NCBI GenBank assembly: GCA_025061865.1 | Contig: JANXAA010000008.1 | Span: 1-17,007 of the forward strand | Length of the DNA: 17,007 bases | Source of the DNA: Acidobacteriota bacterium | GTDB lineage: Bacteria > Acidobacteriota > HRBIN11 | Direction: 5' to 3' | Shown here: positions 1 to 6,893 of the stretch, piece by piece | How positions within the stretch are numbered: the first letter of the stretch is position 1 | How the letters are laid out: each line of letters begins with the position of its first letter | Translations under genes and position numbers: made by a program | The notes under the pieces: model-generated | Databases searched by the model: none | What the model was told of the DNA's origin: nothing | What the model saw: the letters and a program-made list of their open reading frames with translations, nothing else

Positions 1-85
1 CCCACCCATAGGACGCTCCGAAGAGTCCGAGCATGAGAATACTGAATCCGATGAGGAAAACCAGTCCATGGTCGTTCATGCGCAT
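1..85 (-). CDS. Small membrane protein, N-terminus only (cut by window edge)
   Basis: Only the first 28 codons are present; the 3' part lies beyond position 1. The minus-strand reading starts with ATG at 85-83 and gives MRMNDHG followed by an uninterrupted hydrophobic run (positions 8-27, rich in Leu, Phe, Ile and Gly), consistent with an N-terminal membrane segment or uncleaved signal anchor. A good ribosome binding site, GGAGGT on the minus strand at 96-91, lies 5 nt before the ATG. The gene follows the GntR regulator on the same strand after a 70-nt gap without a visible terminator, so it may be part of the regulated transcription unit. The family cannot be named from this fragment. Confidence 0.6.
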   Translation of the reverse strand, partial: MRMNDHGLVFLIGFSILMLGLFGASYGW

Positions 86-155
86 GGGTTACCTCCCTGG
101 TTCGAATCCGAGTTTGAAGTCCCGGGGGGGCAGCCGGACAGAGGGGACGGACGCC

Positions 156-833
156 TCATGACGAACCGAACTCAGCCACCTCCGGCGAGTCCGGCATGGT
201 GTGGACGTGCTGAAAGTGTAGGTCTATGACCTGCTCGGCCGTGACGTCCGGGCCACACCGCCCGAAGATGAAGTCCAGGACCAGGCGGTGCTTGGGACCC
301 TTTCCAAAGAGCTGGGGTTCTCGACCCATGTACAGCCGTTGACGATAAAAGGCCCAGAGGGGAAGACATAGACGCTCTAGGGTATCGACCAAATAGCGAT
401 TCCGGCTGAGGGACCAAACCCGACGGTGGAAGGCAGCATGGACTTCGTGATACTCCAGGAGATCGCCTTTCTCACCTGCCGTGACGAGACGATCCAAGAG
501 GTCCTGAAGTTCAGGCTCATCAGCCGGTGTTGCGTACTGATGAGCAAGTTGGAGGGCCAGGACCTCCAGGGGGCGTCGGACGGCCAAGACCTGGCGGATG
601 TCCTCTTCCGAGAGGTCCGTGACGACGGTGCCCCGATGGGGGATGTGGACGACGAGGCCTCGCTGTTCCAAGATGCGAAGGGCCTCGCGCACAGGAGTCT
701 GGGAGATGGCCAGCTTTTGGGCGATGTGGAGTTCCTTGATAGGTTGGCCGGGTCGGAGTTCTTGACGAAGGATCCACTGTTGGATGAGTTCAGCGATTTG
801 CCAGGCGAGGGTTTTGCGTTCGAGGCGACCCAC
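156..833 (-). CDS. GntR-family transcriptional regulator, FadR/FCD subfamily
   Basis: A 225-residue regulator. Residues about 8-72 form the GntR winged helix-turn-helix, with the family signature around LAISQTPVREALRILEQRG and the wing at VHIPHRGTVV. Residues about 80-215 form the all-helical FCD effector domain: the acidic/His helix YHEVHAAFHRRVW and later His residues (KHRLVLDF, LHFQHVH) fit the metal-coordinating pocket common in FCD proteins, which usually bind small organic acids. The start is GTG at 833-831, preceded by AGGAGG (844-839) with 5-nt spacing. The gene has a strong promoter overlapped by a palindrome (see those entries), suggesting autoregulation. The co-oriented membrane-protein gene downstream is the likely controlled function. 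The ligand is unknown. Confidence 0.92.
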   Translation of the reverse strand: MGRLERKTLAWQIAELIQQWILRQELRPGQPIKELHIAQKLAISQTPVREALRILEQRGLVVHIPHRGTVVTDLSEEDIRQVLAVRRPLEVLALQLAHQYATPADEPELQDLLDRLVTAGEKGDLLEYHEVHAAFHRRVWSLSRNRYLVDTLERLCLPLWAFYRQRLYMGREPQLFGKGPKHRLVLDFIFGRCGPDVTAEQVIDLHFQHVHTMPDSPEVAEFGSS

Positions 834-848
834 GGCTCCCTCCTATCA

Positions 849-860
849 ATTATCGATAAT
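849..860. promoter_or_regulatory. Palindromic operator candidate, ATTATCGATAAT
   Basis: A perfect 12-bp palindrome covers most of the -10 box and reaches the expected transcription start of the GntR gene. FCD-type GntR proteins bind short AT-rich palindromes of about this size, so it is the natural autoregulatory operator. The binding is inferred; the dyad and its overlap with the promoter are visible. Confidence 0.6.
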
Positions 861-884
861 ACAGAAATTGGGGTGGCCTGTCAA
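856..884 (-). promoter_or_regulatory. Sigma-70-type promoter of the GntR gene
   Basis: On the minus strand a perfect -35 box TTGACA (884-879) is followed after exactly 17 nt by TATTAT (861-856), a 5/6 match to the -10 consensus. Transcription would begin close to position 849, giving a leader of only about 16 nt that contains the AGGAGG ribosome binding site. This is the best promoter I found in the window. Confidence 0.75.
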
Positions 885-1011
885 GAACCCCGGCTCGGGG
901 GTGATACCCGCGACTTCCTCGGACACCTGCATGACTGCGGGCGTCCGGGTTGCAGACCGGAGGTCGAAAGCATCCAAGGGAACATCCACCCCCTTCGAGG
1001 AACTTTGAGCT

Positions 1012-1051
1012 CAGGAAGCCTGCCTGAAGGCCAGAGCGCTCAGGCTTCTTG
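1012..1051. other. Imperfect inverted repeat in the divergent GntR/GT-C spacer
   Basis: The spacer between the two divergent genes (862-1148) holds no credible gene. Its one notable structure is an 11-bp stem (1012-1022 with 1041-1051, one G-T pair) around an 18-nt loop. A second 6-bp pairing, 1022-1027 with 1040-1045, uses the same 3' bases, so the two are mutually exclusive. No T-run follows, so it does not look like an intrinsic terminator. It could be leader structure for the gene starting at 1149. Confidence 0.35.
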
Positions 1052-1148
1052 AAACTTAGTGTCGCCTTTTGGTCCAGAATCATTTGCCGAGAAACGGATT
1101 GACCGGATATGATCGGCCAGCGGATCTTGACTCTGCAGTCGATGTCTG

Positions 1149-3215
1149 ATGGACCGACGCCGTTGGGGATGGACGCTTCTGATTTACACGGTCTTGACCC
1201 TCCTCTACACGATGCCCCTACCCTTTCAACTCCGGAGCCACCTCCTTAAGGAGGGCGATGCTGCTCTGGCGGCCTGGACGGTCGGCTGGAATGCTTATCA
1301 AATCTGGCACGACCCCCGACACATTTACCAGGCCCCGATCCTCTACCCGCATCGCTATAGCCTGGCCTTTGCCGAGAACCTCATCCTGCCCAGCGTCGTC
1401 GTATCGCCCCTCTACATCCTTACGCAGGACCCCATCCTGACGACGAACCTGCTTCTCTTAGCCACTTTCGTGGTGACAGGCCTCAGTGGTTTCCGATTGG
1501 CTTACGAACTCAGCGGTCACTACTGGGGAAGCCTGTTGGCCGGATTCCTGATGGCCTTCAACGGCTTTCGCTTCGGCCACGCCCCCCGGCTTCAGCTCCT
1601 GATGGGTTTTTGGATCCCCCTGGCCCTGTACTTCCTTGTCCGATGCCTCCGGACGGGCCGCTTCTCGGCATGGGTCGGCCTCGTCGGGGCTTGGGTCGGT
1701 CAATGGCTCTCGTGTATATACTTTGGCGTCTTCCTGACAATCGCGCTGACCGTCTTAATGCCCGTCTCGCTGCTCCTGTACTGGAGGCAAACGACCTGGC
1801 GGCTGAGCGTCCGGCGGCTGGCAGGCTGGGTCGGGATCGCCGGGGCCGGGGCGTCGGTCGTGGCAGTCGTCTTACGACCCTACTGGGTCGTCCACCAGAC
1901 CCATCGGGTCGCCGCCTCGGCCGACGAGATCGCCCGCTACTCGGCCAGTTGGGCCAACTACTGGCCCCTCTCGGGCTGGCCCTTCCCCATACCCGAGGGA
2001 TGGGGCGTGCGGGACCCCTACTTTGTAGCCTCCCTAGCGGCCTACATGCTTTTTCCCCTGGCTCTGCGGGGCTGGACCCGTTGGCACTGGGTCCCGGCGA
2101 CTGTCGGGGCTGTCGCACTGTTCGCGTCCTTTGGGAGTCAGAATCCAGTCTATATGGCCTTATACGACGTCCTGCCGATTTTGGGGGCCACGCGAGCGCC
2201 GAGCCGATGGTCCTACTTGGTCATCGTCGCCGTCAGTGTCCTGGCGGCCACAGGCGCCCGTGTCTTAGCGGAATGGACCCGGTGGGGGTGGCGTTTAGTC
2301 CTGGGCGGGCTCATCGGCGTCTTGGCCCTGGGGTCGGCCTGGTACGGACCCCTGACGACGGAATCGAGCTGGGCCCGAGTGCCGGCCGTCTATCGCTGGC
2401 TGGCGAAGGCCTCGCCCGGACCCGTCTTAGAGCTTCCGGCGTGGGATCACCTCATCGTATGGCTCCGGTACCACTTTTACACCGTCATCCATCGGCATCC
2501 CACCATTTACGGCGTCGTGAGCTATCCGCCCGAAAGCGTTTTCTTGATGGTCCGGATGGCCGGCGAGTGGCCAGGGGTCCCGAGCTGGTTTGTCCTGAAA
2601 GAGTTGGGCTTTCGTTACGTCATCATCCATCGACTCCACCTCGTCGGGACGCCGTCCCATGAAGAGCTACTCCGAAGCCTGGCACCTTTCCAGGGATGGA
2701 TTCAGTCCGCCTTTGAGGTCGAGGACAGTACGGTCTTGGTCTTGAACACGGAAGCCTTGGCCCGGGACTTGCCGGATTCAGGTCAATCCCTGGGTCGCTG
2801 GACCTGGGACCCCTCGTGGAGGTTGGCCTTCAACGACCGGCCAGATGACTCCGGAGACGTCCTCCTCGATGGGAATCCTGACACGGTTTGGTACGGCCCC
2901 TGGGATCCCCATACGACGTCCCTAACATTGGACCTCGGACGGCCCCATCGGGTCCATGCCATAGCCGTTCTCGGAGAGCGCCGAGACCGGACCCCCTTCT
3001 ATTTCGAGGGCTCCTTAGACGGGCAGTCTTGGCAATCGATCCCGGCCGTCCCGGACGGCCTATGGCTGAACATCCCCCGGCTTCGGCAGAGCCCCCGGAA
3101 GGTTTACATCTTTCCGCCCTATCGATCCTGGCGGTACCTGCGGATTTATCGAGCGCCGTCGGACGCCCGTCGGGTCACCCTGCGGGACATCGCCGTGGCC
3201 ATCGCAGAACCCTGA
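1149..3215 (+). CDS. Multi-spanning GT-C-like membrane protein with C-terminal F5/8 type C (discoidin) domain
   Basis: A 688-residue protein. Residues 1 to about 405 hold around ten hydrophobic segments (for example 9-28, 95-115, 127-145, 155-172, 195-215). After the first segment comes an exposed loop with the acidic EGD (35-37) and then WTVGWNAYQIW and ILYPHRYSLAFAEN, a pattern seen in bacterial GT-C glycosyltransferase-like proteins, which use polyprenyl-phosphate sugars on the outer face of the inner membrane. A soluble part follows (about 410-550). Residues about 560-685 look like an F5/8C (CBM32-like) beta-sandwich: DGNPDTVWYG, LTLDLGRPHRVHAIAV, EGSLDGQSWQSI, SWRYLRIYR. No good ribosome binding site precedes ATG 1149, and an in-frame stop lies at 1128-1130, so the start cannot move far upstream. 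Sugar substrate and acceptor are unknown; transport or polymer assembly is an alternative role. Confidence 0.75.
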   Translation: MDRRRWGWTLLIYTVLTLLYTMPLPFQLRSHLLKEGDAALAAWTVGWNAYQIWHDPRHIYQAPILYPHRYSLAFAENLILPSVVVSPLYILTQDPILTTNLLLLATFVVTGLSGFRLAYELSGHYWGSLLAGFLMAFNGFRFGHAPRLQLLMGFWIPLALYFLVRCLRTGRFSAWVGLVGAWVGQWLSCIYFGVFLTIALTVLMPVSLLLYWRQTTWRLSVRRLAGWVGIAGAGASVVAVVLRPYWVVHQTHRVAASADEIARYSASWANYWPLSGWPFPIPEGWGVRDPYFVASLAAYMLFPLALRGWTRWHWVPATVGAVALFASFGSQNPVYMALYDVLPILGATRAPSRWSYLVIVAVSVLAATGARVLAEWTRWGWRLVLGGLIGVLALGSAWYGPLTTESSWARVPAVYRWLAKASPGPVLELPAWDHLIVWLRYHFYTVIHRHPTIYGVVSYPPESVFLMVRMAGEWPGVPSWFVLKELGFRYVIIHRLHLVGTPSHEELLRSLAPFQGWIQSAFEVEDSTVLVLNTEALARDLPDSGQSLGRWTWDPSWRLAFNDRPDDSGDVLLDGNPDTVWYGPWDPHTTSLTLDLGRPHRVHAIAVLGERRDRTPFYFEGSLDGQSWQSIPAVPDGLWLNIPRLRQSPRKVYIFPPYRSWRYLRIYRAPSDARRVTLRDIAVAIAEP

Positions 3216-3221
3216 GGAAAA

Positions 3222-3312
3222 GGAATGGGGGACGGGAAATTGCGAATGAGCGATGGGGAAAGCCTTGGGGATACGACTCAGCTCGCGTTCCGCATCTGCT
3301 ATCTCATCCCCA
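3222..3312. repeat. Inverted period-7 word array (element F)
   Basis: Starting seven bases after the GT-C stop codon, six plus-strand words of exactly 7 bases run from 3222 to 3263 (examples GGAATGG, GCGATGG), all with A at word position 4. From 3285 to 3312 four 7-base words run in the opposite sense (read on the minus strand: GGAACGC, CAGATGC and so on). GAATGGGG at 3223-3230 is matched by CCCCATTC at 3308-3315, so the whole is a loose inverted repeat. It is the heptamer counterpart of the octamer elements at 10295, 13766 and 16566. Confidence 0.55.
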
Positions 3313-3364
3313 TTCAGACCGCCTCCCGAGACGGGGTCGGCACCCCTCAGGTCGGGCCCGGCTG

Positions 3365-3403
3365 TGGTGGAGATCCACCAGGACCGGTTCTGACTTTGGT
3401 GGA
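3365..3403. other. Three-copy inverted motif able to form two alternative hairpins
   Basis: TGGTGGA at 3365-3371 and again at 3397-3403 flank one TCCACCA at 3374-3380. The middle copy can pair with either outer copy, but not both: the first gives 6 bp with a 4-nt loop (or a 7-bp DNA palindrome with a 2-bp centre), the second 7 bp with a 16-nt loop. It lies in the long spacer before the TonB receptor (3216-3749). Attenuator-like switching or a dimeric repressor site are both possible; neither is shown. Confidence 0.4.
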
Positions 3404-3554
3404 TTTCAACCATCGGTCAGCGAGGAACGTCTCGGCGAGTCTCTTGGATGCCGATTGCACGGACTTCCCTTCTGCGGCACGGCGTTTGCATTTACAATAG
3501 GTCGTTAACTTAGGACATGGAGTCTGGCGGCGGGCACGGGTTCCCCTGTATCTA

Positions 3555-3589
3555 CCACCCCGTCGACCCCGTTCGGGTGGGCGGGGTGG
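3555..3589 (+). other. GC-rich stem-loop in the leader of the TonB-receptor gene
   Basis: An 8-bp perfect stem (3555-3562 with 3582-3589) encloses a second 4-bp stem (3566-3569 with 3575-3578). No T-run follows on either strand, so it is not a standard terminator. The rest of the 3316-3749 spacer shows no gene that I can support; a TACAAT at 3493-3498 could be a -10 box but has no matching -35. Confidence 0.35.
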
Positions 3590-3749
3590 GGAGGACCTCA
3601 CGCGAATGTTTGCAGTACCCACCACCCATTATCGACCAACTCCTTTATTCCAGGGCGGTCGGGTCCGAGTGCGTAAGCTTGGGACCTGGCCGCCCCCAGG
3701 ATTCTTGAGGGTCGCGGCAATGCTGGAGACCCCCACAGGAGGTGCCCTA

Positions 3750-6713
3750 ATGAAGAGTGTGACGGCAGGCCATCAGAAGCCCCACAGTCTGGCCGCTAGC
3801 GTCGGCCGATGGGGCCTGCGGATCGGGCTTTTGTTTCTCGGATGGGCTCGGATTCTGAGTTTGGGGAGCCAGGTCGCTTACGGTCAAGCCCGCACGGGGA
3901 GCATCGCAGGGACCGTTACAGACCCCGAAGGACGACCCCTGCCCGGCGTGACGGTCACGTTAACCTCTGCGACGGCCGGACGGTGGACTCTCCAGACGGA
4001 CGCTTCCGGTCAGTTCCGCTTCCCCAGCCTGCCCCCTGCGGAGGACTACGTCCTTCAGTTCGATTTAGCGGGCTTCCGGCCCGTCGTACGGACCGACGTT
4101 GAGGTCCAGGTCGGCATGAACCTGCGGGTCGACGTCCAGATGGCGCCCGGCGCTGAAGCGGCCATCGTCGTCCGGGGCCAAGTCCCGATGGTCGACGTCA
4201 AGAAGGCCGAGGTGGTGACCCACTGTCCCGACGAAGTCCTCCAGGACCTACCGGTCGCCCGGGACCCGTGGTTTGTGCTATCGATGGCACCGGGCGTGCT
4301 GATCGAGACCGAGCGGCTGGACGGGGGCTCTGAAGCCGCCCGGCAATCCGAATTCGTCGCCCGGGGCGCCGACTGGCATGACAATCAGTGGTACCTGGAC
4401 GGTGTTCCCGTCACAGACGTAGCCGTCCCCGGCACCAGCCCGACCTATTTCGACTTCGACACCGTCGAGGAGCTTCAGGTGTCGACGGGCGCCGCCGACG
4501 TGGAGATCTTCACAGGCGGCGTGACGGTCAACTTCGTGACCCGTCGGGGGCAGAACCGATTATCGGCGGGCGGCCGATTTCTCTGGGCCAACGACCGGTT
4601 CCAGGGCCAGAACGTCTCGGAGGACGACGAGCGGCTTGTACCCGGCCTCCAGAGTGACCGCGTCGACGACATGAAGGACTACGGCTTTCAGGTCGGGGGA
4701 GCACCGACCCGAGACCGACTGTGGCTATGGGCTGGCTACGGCGCCTGGGACTACGACTTGCGAGTCCCCACCGTGGAAGTCGGTGAAGGCGAGGACGATC
4801 CGGATCCATCGGTGGCGGAGGAATTCACGGCCCAATTCCAAGACGACCGCCGCCGTCTGGATTACCTAACGGTCAAGGCCAATGCCCGCTGGGGGTCTCA
4901 CATGCTGGAGGCCCTCTTTTGGGGGTCTCGGGGCCATCGGCGGGGCATGGAGGCTGAATTCGAGCGGCCGCCCGAGACGACATACGATCAAAAAGAGCAA
5001 ATGCCTCTATGGAAACTCCAGGATGAATGGGTGTGGAAGGACCGACTCCTTCTCTCCGGCAAGTTGGGCGTCTTCACCAGCCAAGACCGCCGGATTCCCC
5101 AGGGCGGGACGGACCGGCCGGCTGTGTGGGACGCTGAGACGGGTATCTGGCACGACAGCTTCGCCTGGAGCGACGTACGCAATCGGGTATGGAATCTCGG
5201 CCTTCTCGGTGTGGTTTACGGCTTCCGTGGACTCCACGCCGATCAGGAGGTCAAGTTCGGAATCGAACTACGACACAGTCAAGTCCAGTGGAAAGAAGGC
5301 TGGGGCAACGGGATGGTCTATGCATATGAAGACCTGGCCGAACCTGCCGAGGGCGGCGAGGTCTGGTTGGTCCGGGAAGGGCATGTTCGGGTCCTGCATC
5401 GGCGGTGGAGTCTATTCGGGCAGGACACGCTGGCATGGAAACGCCTAATCGTGACCCTGGGCCTTCGATGGGACATACAGACCCTCGGTTTCCTGGCAGC
5501 CTCGGCTCCAGCTCATCCCTTACGGCCGGACTGGCTCCCTGGGGGCTCGACCCCTGCCCAGACGCTTTTCACCTGGTCTACGGTGTCCCCCCGTTTGAGC
5601 TTGAGCTACGACCTGACGGGGAACCGGACGACCTTCCTGAAAGCTTCCGGGGCCCTGTATCCGTCGGCCCTGGGCATCCAGGAAGCCTTATCCCTGGCCC
5701 CGACGGGTCGTCGGGAACTGCGCTTTGAGTGGTCTGGTGACTCTAATGGAAATGGCGTCCCCGACCCGGATGAGGTCGACTGGGAGATGCCGGTCTTTTG
5801 GGACCACCGGCCGGGCGACCCCAATCGAAATGTCCACGCCGTCGCCTCGGACTATCGCTCGCCGAAGACCCTGGAATTCACCGTCGGCCTGGAGGGGAGC
5901 CTGGGAGACCATTGGACCGTCGGGAGCACAGTCTTCTACCGGCGGGCTTGGGATTATGTCTGGGCATTCCCTTACGACCCCGAGGGACGGATAACGGCTG
6001 ACCAGATCTACGACTGCTGGGTCGAGGCGGGACGAATCCCGGCGGAATGGGGGAGCTGGCCCTATTACTACTGTACCCTGGACAAGCCTGCCGGTGTCCT
6101 CTGGAGCAACCGACCGGACTTCCATACGCGCTACCGGGGCTTGGAATTCCGGGTGACGCGTCGGATGGCCGGCCGCTGGATGGCCTTCGGCTCCTTGACC
6201 CTCCAGGACACGACCCAGTTCATGGAGGGCCGCCGGGCTTACGTAGACCCGACTAATGTGGATCAACTCGACCGGGGGCCCTATTTCGTGACGGGCTGGG
6301 AAATCGACGACCTGCGATACGTCCGCTGGCTTCTTAAAATCGGCGGTATGCTCCAATTGCCGTGGGGGTTCACCCTCGCGGGTACCCTCTTGGCTCGAGA
6401 GGGGGACCCCTACCTGTCCGTATACCGAGTAGACCGGATTTCCAACGGCTGGGGTCGTACGGTCGATGTCATTACCGACCCGGTCGACCGGCGGCGGATG
6501 CCGGTGTTCTGGATTGCCCACATGCGCTTGGAAAAACGATTTCGACTGGGTGCCTTGGGACGCCTGGACGTGGTCGCCGAAGCCTTCAACCTGTTCAATC
6601 GGGCTATCGCCACGAGTGTATTTGGTCTTGCCAACGTGCCCGAGCTTTACGGGAAATACGTGGAAATCATCTCTCCCCGGATCTTCCGGTTCGGCCTGCG
6701 GTACGCCCTATAA
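3750..6713 (+). CDS. TonB-dependent outer-membrane receptor with N-terminal carboxypeptidase-regulatory-like domain
   Basis: A 987-residue receptor. The reading frame is open upstream to 3606, but ATG 3750 is chosen because AGGAGGT (3737-3743) sits 6 nt before it and a signal peptide follows directly (basic region, hydrophobic GLRIGLLFLGWARIL, probable cleavage after VAYG at residue 45). Residues 48-130 form a CarboxypepD_reg-like beta sandwich (GSIAGTVTDPEGRPLPGVTVTL). A plug domain follows (about 145-270, with DGVPV and VEELQVSTG), then a long beta-barrel rich in Trp and Tyr that ends in IFRFGLRYAL. A 12-residue loop starting at residue 664 (DSNGNGVPDPDE) has the spacing of an EF-hand-like calcium loop. 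No clear TonB box was found. Receptors of this Oar-like build import large substrates such as oligosaccharides or peptides using TonB-ExbBD energy; the substrate here is unknown. The GT-C gene lies upstream on the same strand, more than 500 bp away. Confidence 0.92.
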   Translation: MKSVTAGHQKPHSLAASVGRWGLRIGLLFLGWARILSLGSQVAYGQARTGSIAGTVTDPEGRPLPGVTVTLTSATAGRWTLQTDASGQFRFPSLPPAEDYVLQFDLAGFRPVVRTDVEVQVGMNLRVDVQMAPGAEAAIVVRGQVPMVDVKKAEVVTHCPDEVLQDLPVARDPWFVLSMAPGVLIETERLDGGSEAARQSEFVARGADWHDNQWYLDGVPVTDVAVPGTSPTYFDFDTVEELQVSTGAADVEIFTGGVTVNFVTRRGQNRLSAGGRFLWANDRFQGQNVSEDDERLVPGLQSDRVDDMKDYGFQVGGAPTRDRLWLWAGYGAWDYDLRVPTVEVGEGEDDPDPSVAEEFTAQFQDDRRRLDYLTVKANARWGSHMLEALFWGSRGHRRGMEAEFERPPETTYDQKEQMPLWKLQDEWVWKDRLLLSGKLGVFTSQDRRIPQGGTDRPAVWDAETGIWHDSFAWSDVRNRVWNLGLLGVVYGFRGLHADQEVKFGIELRHSQVQWKEGWGNGMVYAYEDLAEPAEGGEVWLVREGHVRVLHRRWSLFGQDTLAWKRLIVTLGLRWDIQTLGFLAASAPAHPLRPDWLPGGSTPAQTLFTWSTVSPRLSLSYDLTGNRTTFLKASGALYPSALGIQEALSLAPTGRRELRFEWSGDSNGNGVPDPDEVDWEMPVFWDHRPGDPNRNVHAVASDYRSPKTLEFTVGLEGSLGDHWTVGSTVFYRRAWDYVWAFPYDPEGRITADQIYDCWVEAGRIPAEWGSWPYYYCTLDKPAGVLWSNRPDFHTRYRGLEFRVTRRMAGRWMAFGSLTLQDTTQFMEGRRAYVDPTNVDQLDRGPYFVTGWEIDDLRYVRWLLKIGGMLQLPWGFTLAGTLLAREGDPYLSVYRVDRISNGWGRTVDVITDPVDRRRMPVFWIAHMRLEKRFRLGALGRLDVVAEAFNLFNRAIATSVFGLANVPELYGKYVEIISPRIFRFGLRYAL

Positions 6714-6810
6714 TCCGTCAGGTGGGCAGTTAGGGGCAGGTCAGCCATGGAGAGAGACAACCCTTCTCGGGGTTACCCAAAGAAAATTGCGAACGTCTAT
6801 CTATCCCGAC

Positions 6811-6827
6811 ACCGTGGTGCCCACGGT
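6811..6827. terminator. Hairpin in the convergent spacer, possible weak bidirectional terminator
   Basis: Between the converging stop codons of the receptor and the response regulator (6714-6893) lies a 7-bp perfect stem with a 3-nt loop (ACCGTGG, TGC, CCACGGT). A smaller stem is at 6759-6763 with 6770-6774. Neither is followed by a T-run on either strand, so termination is inferred from position only. One octamer-like word, GGCAGTTA at 6725-6732, may be a remnant of the spacer word arrays. Confidence 0.3.
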
Positions 6828-6893
6828 CGATGGGTACCCCGATGCGGGCCATGACAGGGTCGCCTTTATGTCTTATCGACCCAGAGATGGATT

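Noticed and set aside
426..1052. 208-codon open frame on the plus strand opposite the GntR gene
   Set aside because: It lies antisense to a clearly recognisable GntR/FCD coding sequence and has no domain or ribosome binding site; it reflects GC-rich mirror coding.
1099..1113. TTGACC followed by TATGAT upstream of the GT-C gene
   Set aside because: The boxes are only a few bases apart instead of about 17, so they cannot form a sigma-70 promoter together.
1610..2662. 350-codon plus-strand frame inside the GT-C gene
   Set aside because: Arg/Gly/Pro-rich shadow of the true frame with no family resemblance.
5149..5165. Sigma-54-like TGGCAC
   Set aside because: The GC of the -12 element is not at the required distance and the site lies inside the receptor coding sequence.
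5688..6521. 277-codon minus-strand frame opposite the TonB receptor
   Set aside because: Antisense shadow; the receptor frame has continuous barrel-like sequence across it.
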